Assembly: GCA_029216955.1 (NCBI GenBank)
Contig: JANAVB010016209.1
Span: 62,001 to 126,000, forward strand
Reading direction: 5' to 3'
DNA: 64,000 bases
DNA from: Iris pallida
Lineage: Eukaryota > Streptophyta > Magnoliopsida > Asparagales > Iridaceae
Shown here: piece after piece, positions 45,431-56,126 of the stretch
Layout of the letters: the number at the start of each line of letters is the position of its first letter
Numbering within the stretch: the stretch's first letter is position 1
Translations under genes and position numbers: made by a program
Notes under the pieces: model-generated
The model's database searches: none
What the model was told of the DNA's origin: nothing
The model's input: only the letters and a program-made list of their open reading frames with translations

Positions 45431-48400
45431 GCGATCCCGTTATTTGGACGCTTTAATTGGACTTGTAGCCTGCCGTCGAGTAGGGCACATTTCCAGCACA
45501 CTGTCATGTGTTGCATCCCCAAGTCACCATGGAATACATTTGTCTCCTGGGCGATGTATCCAACTAATACAACTCTCAACCTGCAGAAGGATAACTGGAT
45601 AGTTGCAGGACTTGTGACTGTGGGAATATCTCGTTGCATCTTGTTAGTAACTAGGCTTGTGATAACCCTAGTTAGTTAACGTATCAAGCCGTACTCATTG
45701 TTTGGCCGTGTTTGATGGATGGAGTCAGTTCAGTCTAGTCTAGTTTTGTCTAGGCAGTGTCTGTATGTTTATTTCAGTACATTATTGTTTATGCTTTTCT
45801 TTTGTCGATGAATGATCGGAGGCTAAGTTCTGTTCAGGAGAAGGGTTACAATCCCGATCCTTGTTTGGTTTAAGGATTGTAACTTGACTTTCGGAATAGC
45901 TCTCAATTCATCTTATCATTTGTTGTTCTATTCGGTACTCACACGTTCTACATGATCCCTATGTTGTACAATAATTAGAGACTAAGTTCTGTTCAGGAGA
46001 ATGGTTACAACCTCGGTCCTTGTTTGGTTTACGGGTTGTAACTCGACTTCCGAAATAGTTCCTAAGTCATCCTATAATTGTTGTTCTATATAGTTCTCAC
46101 ATGCTCTCATGCTCTAGTTATCCCACATGCTCACATGTTCAGTTATCTCACAAGCTATACATGATCCCTATGCCGAGTCACCATGCGCTCATGACCCGAC
46201 TATTTCACAAGCTCACATGTTCAGTTTATTTTTACTCTCAAGCTTTCGTTTACTTAACATGACTACACTGTACATTACGTCACATGTTAATTATCTTATG
46301 CTCCAATATGCTTTATTTATTATCTTTCTAGGTTCGAGATAAGTGCATTGGTAGTGCACGAGTCTCGATCTGCTTTTTCTTATTGTATCTCTAATCGTTG
46401 ATATGTTAGTTATTGCTGGTTTTAGTTCATAATTTTGGCTTCCTTTGTGGTACTTGCTATTTGGGGTCTGACCCTACTGGTTTTGTTTGGCCAGATCTGA
46501 TAGAGGAGCCCAGAGGATCTTCCGTACCATCTATTCGACGGTGACCATCCGGAGTACCAGAGTACCTGAGTGGGTTTCTTGTTTTATTCTCCCACTTGAT
46601 ATGTACATTATTCTTTTGTGACGTTTAGCCTCCGAGCACGTGTTTAGCTCGTGTTTTGGTTCTTAACATTTAGCCTACGGGCCTAAACATGATGTGCGTA
46701 TTCTAGACTATAGCTAGAGCTTATCATGTATAACTATTACTCTTGCTAGTTCTCCAATTTATATGACTAGCTTTATGATCATCCATGTATAAATGGTTTG
46801 GGACGCTTTACTATTGTATGTCTGATGATCATACTTCTTGTACTTTGTATAATTGCCTGTGATTGAGATACCTAGGATTAATGCTTGACCTAGGATCGAC
46901 TATTGGCTTGTAGAAGTAACCCCCATGTCTTGATAGCTTATACGTGATTTCAGAGTACTAGCGTACTTTGGTATCACGTAGCTGGCCTTGTCCGTCCCTA
47001 CTTGCTAGTATTCTAGTTCTGGGGCATGATAGAGGCTCTCTCCACCATTGTCTATAAGCCAAGTCACCTTCATCTACATTTCGTAAAAATAATCATAAGA
47101 AAATATACTAGTAAGTTAGAACTTACATTCATCAGGATGCCTTATTCGGGGCAGCTCTGCCACACTACTATCCTGGAATCGCCTATACCAGGCAGCTCTA
47201 GCAGTATCGATTCTGTTTCTTGCATTGGCTATATCATAACTCATGCAAGGCGGGTCATCCGGAATAATCTGCATGTAACCGAATTGCCAGAGAACACGAT
47301 CTGCCGGATGATACATAGTGTAACGATCGTATATAATATATGATTTGTGTAGGCTTAAATCATACGATATCCTTTTAATTTCTGGAGCATTTTCATTATC
47401 CGAGTATGGTATCCAGATAACCTATTGGATGACAATTTGTATGAAAAATTTGTGCTAATCTATTAAATGGATTGACAATTGTAGTGTAAAAAACTCTAAT
47501 AAATTGAGTAGTTACCTCCTTCCACAGTAATATATCAAATTCTCCCATGTAGGTTGAAGCATCCTTGTGTAAATTATGATGAGGGTCCACTATATTTGTG
47601 GCCCATCGCGTAGCAAGCGAAAAAATTCTAACATCACTAAAAATGCTGGTTACAGGTCGGCCAATAAAGAAATGCTCGTAGCACCATACCTAAGACAGAA
47701 ATAATATGGTATTTAAAAAATGTATATAATTAAAACGAATTTAGCGAATTTAGGGATTAAATTTTTATTACCTGAACCAGAGTCATGCACCCACACAAAT
47801 TTTTAGAACCATTCGATCTAGCAAATTCCGTCAAGCTGGCATATAAATATGCTAAGGTAGCAGCTCCCCATGCATGACACGTAGGTTCTTTTAAATTGTC
47901 TAAAAAAAGGTAACAGTCGCACGTTTACTCTGTTTTCCTGCCCGTCGGGAAATAGCATTGCCCAACACAAACAGAGCAAATATGCTCTAGTACAATAAAG
48001 TATCTGCAAATATTGAAACTAACATATTAAAACTAACACACTATTGAAATTAACTAATAAATAAATGTTAACAATAATTACTTACCCTTAAATCATCGAC
48101 CACGACTGAACCATCGGTAGTTTCATGTAGATCTATGAAATTATCCCGAAGCCAAGTTATATTGACAAAACTCTTTCCTCCTAAGTCCGATGGTTCATTA
48201 ATGCCTATATATCTCCTGATTATTTCAGATGGATTTAAATGTGTATCAAAATATATAGGTTCACTTGTAATAGTAATCCTAGAATATTTGCAACATCCCA
48301 AAGTGTGATTGTTATTTCACCAACTGGCAACTGAAAGGTGTTGCGTTGAGGCCACCATCGCTCAGCGAGACTAAAAATGAGATGTACATCGTGGACTAAA

Positions 48401-48944
48401 ATTTGAATTTCATCCAGATATTGAAACCCAAATGAATGCAACAGCTCCTTTTGGGCAGCATTTAACTCTCATTTGTGATATCCTCTCTGCATCCTCCAAT
48501 TTCCATACTTTCGTGTTTGAGCCTCGGAAGGATAATCATATAGCTACAAGGGAATTATATTTCTTATATTTATGTAAAATAAATAAATTAACGCTAGTTA
48601 CCATTTTTAAATTTACCTTTCCGTCAAAAACCAAGTTAGATATACGAGTTTCTCGTTCCTGTCTTATGACTTCTGTAACCGGTCCCCCGGGAATACGTCT
48701 GTCATTCGGTTGAGCCATCTGTTACATTTTTCCAAAAATACTATTAGTAATATAGTTATTCATACATAGAAAATATAATTCCAATATAAAAAACAAATAC
48801 TTACTATGTAAAGATGGAGATGAAGATAGAGGAAGGAAGGAGTAATGTTCTGTGAAGATGAAGGAGGGGTTGTGAAGAGGAGGGAAGGAGGATCGGAGTA
48901 TATGAAGAAGAGGGAGGGGGAGTGGAGTGGTCTTCGAGAGAGGG

Positions 48945-49173
48945 GGGGTTCTTCGAGCGCCACGGTGGATGGTGCGTCCTGCGCGACGCGCCATGGTGGA
49001 TGGCGCATCCTAGTCGCGCGCCACGTGCGCTGGCATATCCTACGGTGCTCCGTTTTCCTGCGCCAACGCACCATCTCCAATGTAGTGTCACTACCCCAAA
49101 TGCAATTTTTCTAAACTTCTTACTTTTTTTTTATAATTTGGGTAAAATTCTTTACCCCATTCGAAAATTTCTG
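48945..49173 (-). repeat. MULE right terminal inverted repeat
   Basis: Reverse complement of the left end with substitutions and small indels. The GC-rich inner part repeats the GCGCCATGGTGGATGG type of word. The PMD gene starts about 230 bp inward of this repeat. Confidence 0.9.
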
Positions 49174-49182
49174 TTCTAATAA
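49174..49182. repeat. MULE right target site duplication
   Basis: TTCTAATAA directly after the right terminal repeat, identical to the left copy. Confidence 0.92.
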
Positions 49183-49405
49183 ATTTTATTAATTACTTGG
49201 TTGTAGATGTCTGTATTTGAAATTTTTGCTTCAAAAAAAATGTAAATTTTTTCTAGGTTAAAAGGTTCCATAATAATAAGTGTGTTGATTGATCGCATAT
49301 TAGTTGGTAAAATATCGTTACCGAACAACAACCGACCGAATACCATTTAATCGAAATTCAAAAAATCAATTTTTTATATTACAACATACACCTATACATC
49401 CTTAC
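49183..49405. other. Short flank between the MULE and the next element
   Basis: AT-rich, with TACCGAAC and ACCGAATACC words that recall 26540-26655 left of the MULE. No gene. Confidence 0.5.
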
Positions 49406-49736
49406 TAGGGGTACAACTCGGACGGGTTGAGTCGGGCTTGAGGTCAACCCGAGTCCAACCCGATGAATCATAAGGCTAGCCCGAACCCAAATCCGATCCG
49501 ACCTCGGGTTCAACATATGAAGCCCAAGACAAAGTCCGGAGGATCGGATTTGGCTCGGGTTGAACTCGGGTTGGGTCGTCCATTGGATTTATCAGGCTCT
49601 AATATAATATTTAAAATAATTTAAACAAAAGTAATATTAACCACATAGTCAAATAGCAATCAAGTCTTGATCATTACAAAATACAAAGTAAAATAAGATT
49701 TAGGATATGGTAGAAAAATTTAGAATTTAAACTTTT

Positions 49737-49793
<57 letters not shown>

Positions 49794-49973
49794 TCGGATT
49801 TCGGGTTCTTCGGATAATTCGACACATGAATCCGAGCCAAATCCAATTTTTGATCGGATTCAAATATTTTAACCCAAATTCGAATATGAATCAGAGTATC
49901 TTCAACCCTAATCCAACTCATAATGGATTTACCTGATCGGGCTCGGGTTTAACCCGCCCGAGATGCACCCCTA
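49406..49973. mobile_element. hAT-like miniature element (TAGGGGTG ends)
   Basis: Left TAGGGGTACAACTCGGACGG and right (reverse complement) TAGGGGTGCATCTCGGGCGG are terminal inverted repeats. Flanks ATCCTTAC and CACCTTAC agree at six of eight bases, as expected of an old 8-bp duplication. The inside has TCGGGTT-rich arms and a TA run at about 49740-49790. No open frame. Confidence 0.8.
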
Positions 49974-50345
49974 CACCTTACGGATGGGGGCTCGAAGGGC
50001 TCAAACCTTGTCGTCGTCTGATGTCGGTGCTACTTTCTACGTCCCACTCCTTCCATTTTTTTTGGTTTTTTCTAAGGGCACTACCAAAATTGCTAGGGGG
50101 CATCACTTACTTGGGGGCAGCCCAAGAAGGTGGAGAATTTGCTAGGGGGCACCCCAAATTTGCTAGGGGGCAGCCCAACCCCCCAAACCCTTCTTTTCAC
50201 TTTTATTTTCATTCTACACTCTCTCTCCTCAAGAAGAAAAAAAGAGCTCTCTCTCTCTCCCTCTCCTAAAACCCTAATTTCTTCTTCTCCACCACTCCAC
50301 TCCCAATTCCTCCACCAAGATTTCTTCCACAACCTTCTCGAAGAG
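49974..50345 (+). promoter_or_regulatory. Leader of the second PMD gene, with GCTAGGGGGC repeats
   Basis: TTGCTAGGGGGC or TACTTGGGGGC occurs four times (50088-50180), followed by a TCTCTC-rich leader and the ATG at 50346. By analogy with the first MULE this may be the left terminal repeat of a second MULE, but the right end lies outside the window, so it cannot be proved here. Confidence 0.4.
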
Positions 50346-52919
50346 ATGACACGCAAGTCAAAGCAACCGGAATCCAGGTACGTTCTTTCCTAATTTATTC
50401 GAGAATTTTGTACATTCTATTCAAAATCCTAGAATATTTTTAATTCTTGAAAAAGTTTTGATAAAATAGGTTTAGATTCTCTTTCACGTTCTCTTCCCTA
50501 ATTTTCGAACACAAGAAATCCACATTTTATGTTGAAACCCTAACCCTAGAACACGACAAACTAGCATGTCGTTGTGGTAGTTCGGGTCTCATAACAGTAG
50601 GACTGCCAGGCATGTGGCAGTCCTACTAAAAATCAGGACTGCCAGAGTCCTGGCAGTCCTCTTGTGAAAGAGGACTGCCAGGACTGTGGGAGTCCTGATT
50701 TTTAGTAGGACTGCCACAGGCCTGGCAGTCCTACTGTTATGATATATGGGGGTGGATAATGCATGCTGTTTCTATTATTTAATAACTGTATGTTGTCATG
50801 CAGTCCACCGGCCGCTAACAAAAGAATACGGTCCATCGCGTCAAAGCGGAAGGAACGTGCGGGACGTCCTCTCGAGCGTCCGATAACAATTTTTGAACCG
50901 GCGCCCCAAGCTCGGTCTCGGACGTCACCACAAGCTCGGTCGAAGCAACGAGCTCCTACTCCTACGCGTTCTTCCAATGACGATGACGATGACGTGCCAA
51001 TTGGCCGACTCCTATCACGTCAAGGCGGTTCTGCTCAATTTGATGAGGTCGGTCCTTCTAAGGAGGCCAATCCTTCTGAGGAGGTCGGTCCTTCTGAGCC
51101 GCATGTCCGTCCGCCCGGTTGCTCAATGTTGGTTTCTTTTGAGAACCATATTGCGTATGAAATATGGAAGAAACCGGTATGTACATGACGTTTGTAAGCT
51201 ACCAGTTTTTAGTATACTATATATATATGTATTTCATAATTGATATGTTTTTCTGTTGTTCGATATACAAAGGACATATCGTATCCTTAGGGCTATGAGT
51301 CACGGGAAGAAAACTGTGTCCTAGCAGTTTATAAGCTTATCGGAGGCCATCCAGAGCAAAATCATACCGAGCGGCTTGCACAATTTGGCACAAAACGCCT
51401 ATCGGACAATGGATAGTGCCCTCATATCCGCCTTTGTGGAGAGATGGCACCCGGAGAACAACACATTTCATCTTCCAGCAGGGGAGATGACCATTACACT
51501 TGACGACGTCTACCAGATATTGGAGCTGCCAGTGACCGGGCGCGTCATGACCAAAGAACATTACACCAATGAGAAATCCGTAAAATAGTACGAGAAGATC
51601 GTCAACTTCGTATCAAGTCACCTTGGACTTCAGGCTACGAGTTTTACAACTCTGCCAGGCTTCAAGAAGTCATATGGAATTCCTCTGTCATTTCTGGTGG
51701 ACCACTTCATGGATATGGAGGTAGATGACAATGACGATGATATGGTCGACATAGTGGCCCGTGCGTACATGTTGTTCGTCCTAGGAACGGTCGACATTCC
51801 GGACAAGTCCGGAACGTCGATACGTGCTAGGTACATGCTCAATTTATCTGAAGTAGATGACTTCATTGATATATCCTGGGGAAGCGGTATCCTAGCCAAT
51901 CTTTACCGCGAGCTCGGCATCGCATCCCGTGTCGGAACTGAGACAATAGCCGGCTGTCAGACTCTGCTACATGTAAGAAAACGTCTAACAATTTAATCTT
52001 GTATACTTTATTTTGTTGTTTATTTTTTGATTATTCATTTATAAATTAAATAGGCATGGATATACGAACACTTTTCGATGCTCATACGGGCTGACCTGAA
52101 CCCAGAGTATGTTGAACACCTTCCTAGAGTGTGTCGATGGAGGCCATCCCAGCTGAAAACCAAAAATTGGCAAACACTGGCTTCCATTCGTGAAGTACTA
52201 GATAATTTGGTGCCAGAAGAGGTACTAAATTTTGACTTACTTTGTCATGTTAATTTTGCTTTGTTGTTAACTATTTTCCTACAGATTTTTTGGAATCCAT
52301 ACCGGGATTTACGTGAGTAGAATCGTGAGGTCCAACCAGTTTCTTTATTTCATGGCATGATCACATGCTATGATATCACGGAGCCGTACATGCCTGATAG
52401 AGTACTTCGTCAGTTTGGCTTCGTGTAAACTGTGCCGAAGCGCACACTACGACTGTTGGAGCCTCCGCGTGGAACACAACCTTTAAATTACAAACCGACA
52501 AATTTCGACTGGGTGACCGACTTTTACTCCGAGTGGCAAGAATCTGAAAGACGATCGGTCACCCTGATGGCCGACTGCAGCGAGGACTACATGCCGTACT
52601 TCCTGGGGGTCGGACATCCTAAGTTGTCAAACCCTACAAACCCGGGCCCCGTGGCCGTCGGAGCAATTGGAGCTCTTCCTTCCAAAAATGTCTTGTATAT
52701 TGGGTTGGTGAGGATGGTGAGTTCCGTATTTGTAATTAGACTGAGATTTCTATGTTTGTAGACTTAATTCACTTATACTTTTATTTATAGTCTCAAAAGG
52801 TGAAGGAATTAGCCCAGACACTCCGGAGAGGTAGCCAAAGTGACACTAGTGTCGCGGTCGCCAACGAGCTTGATCGCATCGACGACGTGGTCGAGTTCCC
52901 CTTCATGAATAATAATTAA
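50346..52919 (+). pseudogene. Second PMD (plant mobile domain) gene, with in-frame stops
   Basis: Exons 50346-50377, 50804-51176, about 51273-51972, 52054-52221, 52285-52716 and 52791-52919, with GT-AG borders. The N-terminal part is basic, then acidic (SSNDDDDDVPIGR) with repeated GPSEE/GPSK words. The PMD core follows: SALISAFVERWHPENNTFHL, PAGEMTITLDDVYQILELP, GIPLSFLVDHFMD, ISWGSGILANLYRELG, AWIYEHFSML, FWNPYRDL, RVLRQFGFV. It ends EFPFMNNN. TAG at 51322, 51586 and 52318 and TAA at 52426 break it, and the start of exon 3 needs a frame change. Codons before and after each stop agree with the PMD family, so it decayed recently. Intron 1 contains the 150-bp hairpin. Confidence 0.85.
50589..50742. 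repeat. Near-perfect 154-bp palindrome in PMD intron 1
   Basis: The two arms (about 75 nt each) are reverse complements with three mismatches in the first 71 positions and a loop of a few bases near 50663-50668. The arms are built of AGGACTGCCA/TGGCAGTCCT units. An RNA from either strand would fold into one long hairpin like a precursor of small RNAs. Confidence 0.92.
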
Positions 52920-53309
52920 TAGGGAGTCTAGTTCAAAGGCCCGGCATGATATGTAGTTGGATGTGAAATGATCATTAGTTGGATGTAATCTGAATATTTT
53001 TGTAAAGATGTTTTTGTTGTTTGAAACTTGAAGAATATATTTGTTGTTTGGAAACTTAAGTTGTTGGGCAGACTTTTGAATGATATTTAGTTGACACTTA
53101 TGTTATTTTTTTTGAAGTTGGATATTTTGTCTGATATGTAGTTGTGATTTATGTTATTATTTATGTACATGTTGGATATATAGTTGTCTGATATGTAGTT
53201 GTTATTTACATACATGTTGGATATGTAGTTGTCTGATATGTAGTTGTTATTTACGTTTGGAAACTTAATTTGTTGGCCAATTCCTGATATTCTTGATTTA
53301 GTATCAGAG
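52920..53309. repeat. Downstream flank of the PMD gene with a 45-bp-class repeat
   Basis: GATATGTAGTTGTCTGATAT with TAGTTGTTATTTAC follows in two to three imperfect tandem units at about 53115-53255. Otherwise AT-rich 3' flank. Confidence 0.75.
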
Positions 53310-56126
53310 TGTCACGCCCCAGAACCAGAATACTGGAGAGCGGGGGCAGACATAGCCAGCTACGTATAATGAAATGGAATCCATCTCACCATACGGTCAC
53401 GGCTGTCTAGATATGTGAGGGTTTATCTACAAGCCATCAGTCTCTTAAGGTCATAAATTATCCTATTGTCTCAATCTCAACCAACTAATAATAATCACAA
53501 GATATCAAATCACCAAATATACAATTGTAAGGCGTCCCAAACATTACATATCCAGATGATCATGAAGCTAGTCGTACAAAATGTAAGGACTAGCAAGAGT
53601 TAAGTCATACATGATCAACCTCGAGTTGCCAATCATGTTTACAGCCCGTAGGCAGACAGAAAGTAAAGTGCATCGAGCTAACAGGTGCTCGTCGGCTAAA
53701 TGCCTCAAAAGAATAATGTACAATTACAGTGGGAGAACAAAAGAAACCCACTCGTTGCCAGGATTCCCTCTAGTGGTCACCATCTGGCTGGAAAGCAGGT
53801 AGATCCTTTGCTGCTGCTCCGGTATCTGGCCATACAAAACCAGCTGGGTCAGACCCCAGAAAGAGCAAGTGCCACAAAGGAGGCTTCACTTAGGAACCCA
53901 AAACCAGCAATTAGCACAATAATAATAAGGTAATAAAGACAGAAATTTAAGGAAAAACATAACAGGTGATATACGATGAGATAACCATGGGACTATTCAG
54001 ATAACCAGGTTACAACCCGTTAACCAAACAAGGACCGGGGTTGTAACCCTTCGTCTGAACGAAACTTGGATTCTCCCACCATTTATCGACAAAATATAAG
54101 AAAATCATGACAGGTAGCAATACTTGTGCAGGAATCAAGACAAGACTAGACAGGTTATTCTCATACGATCAATCACGGCCAAGCAATAAGTACGGCTTGC
54201 TACTTTAACTAACTAGGGTTATCACAGGCCTAGTTACTAGCAAGATGCAATGCGAATTCCAAGTCTGGTTACCTGTTTGTTACTACCTGAGTGATCCCAG
54301 CAAGAAAAGGAAAAGATAGCAGGATATAGCAGACACACTGTAGTAAGATACATGTGTCCTAAGGTACCACACTCGACGGCGGGCTGGAAGTGTGCTCATC
54401 TCAACGGATAGCAACAAATTCCATGTATATATATAAGGCCGGGACCAAAGGGGCAACAGGTAACTCGAGAATTCTCCATGAACTATTTGATCCATCTAGT
54501 CATTAACCTAGCCAAATTCAGTATGAATCCCTGACCGTAGGAAACCAGGGATTCATGTCCTAGACATGATGCGAGACAAGACGGGTTGCTTACACAAGCA
54601 CATTCAATACAATCACCCACGGTGTCAAGAATTCACTTAGCATGTCAAGTTAAGTGAGCCGTCGCAACAGCATTAAGTTATCAAGTCATGCTACAAGTCA
54701 GGAGTGCGCCGCCACGGGCCACTATCAAGTTATCAAGTCACATGGATTAAATACAAGTTACAAGTTAGGTGTGTACCCCACTGGGTCACTAGCAAGGAGA
54801 TCAGAGAATACCAGAATCATAATCCACAGAAAATCCCGAGAATCGTACTAGTCATAAACAATTACTTGAAAATCGTGTTAGGCCGTGTCGGGTCAAGATA
54901 GTAGTGCTGTGTTGAACAGATCTCAGGAAAACCAAATCCACAAAAGAGAAACCAAGTCGAGAAATAAAACCAATACTCCAAGAGCCAATGGGTTAAGCAA
55001 GGGGTCAGGGTGCAGCGTACGTACAAGAGCACGCACGCAGGGGAGCAGCGTACGCGTAAAAGCACGCATGCAGGGAAGCAGCGTACGCACAAAAGCACGC
55101 ATGCAGGAGAGCTGCGTACGCACAAAAGCACGCACGCAGGGGGAAAACGTACGCTCAGGTCATGCGTACGCTCAAGTCTGCGTACCAGGGCACGCTCAAG
55201 TCTGCGTACCAGGGCACGCTCAAGTCTGCGTACCAAGGCACGCTCAAGTCTGCGTACGCAAGAGACACGCTTCCAACAGGAAGCGTACCCAAGTCTGCGT
55301 ACGCAAGAGACACGCTTCCAACAGAAAGCGTACTCAAGTCTGCGTACGCAAGAGACACGCTTCCAACAGGAAGCGTACTCAAGAGACACGCTTCCAACAG
55401 GAAGCGTACCCAAGTCTGCGTATGCTGTACTAAAGAGCGCGCGCAGCTCAGTGGCGTAAGCTAAAAAGCTCTGCACACTGCTCACTATCTTCTCCAAACC
55501 AGCAAGAACTCCATGGTTGAACCCAAGGCTTCAAAGTTCATAACTTGGCCATCCGAACTCCAAATCCGGATTTTCGAAGTTCTAACTTGGGTGAAATTGA
55601 ATTCTCTTCCACATAGAAACATCAAAACCCATAAAAATCCAACTTAAATAGATCAAAACCATGTAAAACCAAAAATAAAGAAAACTTAGATCTAGAACAA
55701 TAGAGACTCCAAATCACAAAATACCAAGTTCTAATGTTGATCACCATGTCCTAATCTAGCAAATAGACAAATAAAATAGGGTTCTCATGTAGAAGCAAGT
55801 TGCACTTGCCTATGGGTGTGGAGAGTTGGGTGGAGGAAGAAGAAGAAGAAATTTAATGGAGGAAGTAATGAAGAGAGAGAGAGAGTGTTGGTAGAGTTTT
55901 AAAGAGAGTGGGATGTGGTGTATTGAGGGTGGAGCATAGGCTAAGGTGTTCCAATACACATTAAACCAAACCAACCCAACCCAAACCAATTAAAACCGAG
56001 CCATGACAAAACCCAAAATACGAGAAATACCGAAATTCTACCAGTTGAGAAAAATAAAAATACATGCCAAAATCTAGATATGAGTATAAATACGAAATAC
56101 GGGAAATACAGGAAATGAGGGTGACA
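53310..56126 (-). mobile_element. Solo LTR of a gypsy-like element (2,817 bp)
   Basis: Starts TGTCACGCCCC and ends GGGTGACA, flanked by the perfect 5-bp duplication CAGAG at 53305-53309 and 56127-56131, without internal genes or a second LTR. Its reverse complement matches the LTR parts at 39178-40040 and 45460-47031. A minisatellite block lies at 55010-55440. It formed most likely by recombination between the two LTRs of a complete element. Confidence 0.88.
55010..55440. repeat. Three neighbouring minisatellites in the solo LTR
   Basis: First, GCGTACGCACAAAAGCACGC units of 33 to 36 bp (55010-55140). Second, CAAGTCTGCGTACCAGGGCA units of 24 bp, four times (55170-55258). Third, ACGCTTCCAACAGGAAGCGT units of about 51 bp (55262-55412), which also contain the palindrome TGCGTACGCA. 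They are GC-rich inside an AT-rich LTR. Confidence 0.9.

Larger units (their letters stand above)
40041..45450 (+). mobile_element. Truncated LTR retroelement nested in the LTR block
   Basis: A long 5' LTR (40041-44805, TGTAACACCC to GTCGTGACA, 4,765 bp) is followed by a short untranslated region and the start of gag. No 3' LTR is present, and the sequence returns to the host LTR between about 45430 and 45470. The post-LTR segment TGGTGGCCCATGCAGG is shared with the element at 58827, so the two belong to related families. Confidence 0.65.
39178..47031 (+). mobile_element. LTR-derived insertion in the PMD gene (relative of the solo LTR at 53.3 kb)
   Basis: The left part (39178-40040) and the right part (about 45460-47031) match, in order, the reverse complement of the solo LTR at 53310-56126. 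Examples are the purine/pyrimidine-rich leader after GTATAAAAACC, and CTAGTTAGTTAACGTATCAAGCC plus GGTCCTTGTTTGG near 45670-46030. The middle is occupied by another retroelement (40041 to about 45450). Start TGTCACTCCC, end GGGGCATGATA. The flanking 5-mers differ, so no target duplication can be shown. Probably a solo LTR invaded by another element and then deleted in part. Confidence 0.7.
30084..48718 (-). pseudogene. PMD (plant mobile domain) gene carried by the MULE, broken and split by insertions
   Basis: PMD (aminotransferase-like) proteins include MAIN and MAIL1, nuclear proteins linked to silencing; the domain also occurs in plant transposons. Here ATG is at 48718 (MAQPNDRRIPGGP). Exons I can trace: 48617-48718, 48086-48543, 47772-48003, 47516-47689, 47127-47421, 47033-47073, then about 38870-39177, and the C-terminal part on either side of the gypsy insertion (38601-38750 and 30084-30561). 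Typical PMD motifs are ERWWPQRNTFQLPVGEITIT, CHAWGAATLAYLY, WIPYSD and RVLWQFGYMQIIP. The C-terminus has about four repeats of QQYAPEYTS, a basic end and TGA. Breaks: an in-frame TGA near 48464, frameshifts near 48298 and 47910, and TAGs at several Gln-like positions. Not functional as it stands. Confidence 0.82.
27224..49173. mobile_element. 21.95-kb Mutator-like element (MULE) with a PMD gene
   Basis: Terminal inverted repeats start with CAGAAATTTTCG and stay similar for about 230 bp (27224-27455 against 48945-49173, roughly 80% by eye). They are flanked by perfect 9-bp target duplications TTCTAATAA at 27215-27223 and 49174-49182. Inside are a MURA-type transposase gene (+, 27803-29988) and a plant mobile domain gene (-, 30084-48718) that converge. 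Without the nested gypsy element (8.0 kb) and the LTR-derived block (about 7.9 kb) the element was about 6 kb. All its genes carry stops or frameshifts, so it is no longer autonomous. Confidence 0.9.

Noticed and set aside
39178..47031. A complete LTR retrotransposon with ends at these coordinates
   Set aside because: The flanking 5-mers (ATGCC and GAGGC) do not match and the two end parts align with successive parts of one LTR, so this is not two LTRs around an interior.
54862..55497. Open frames of up to 211 codons in the solo LTR
   Set aside because: Tandem-repeat translations in several frames at once, caused by the minisatellites; no known domain.
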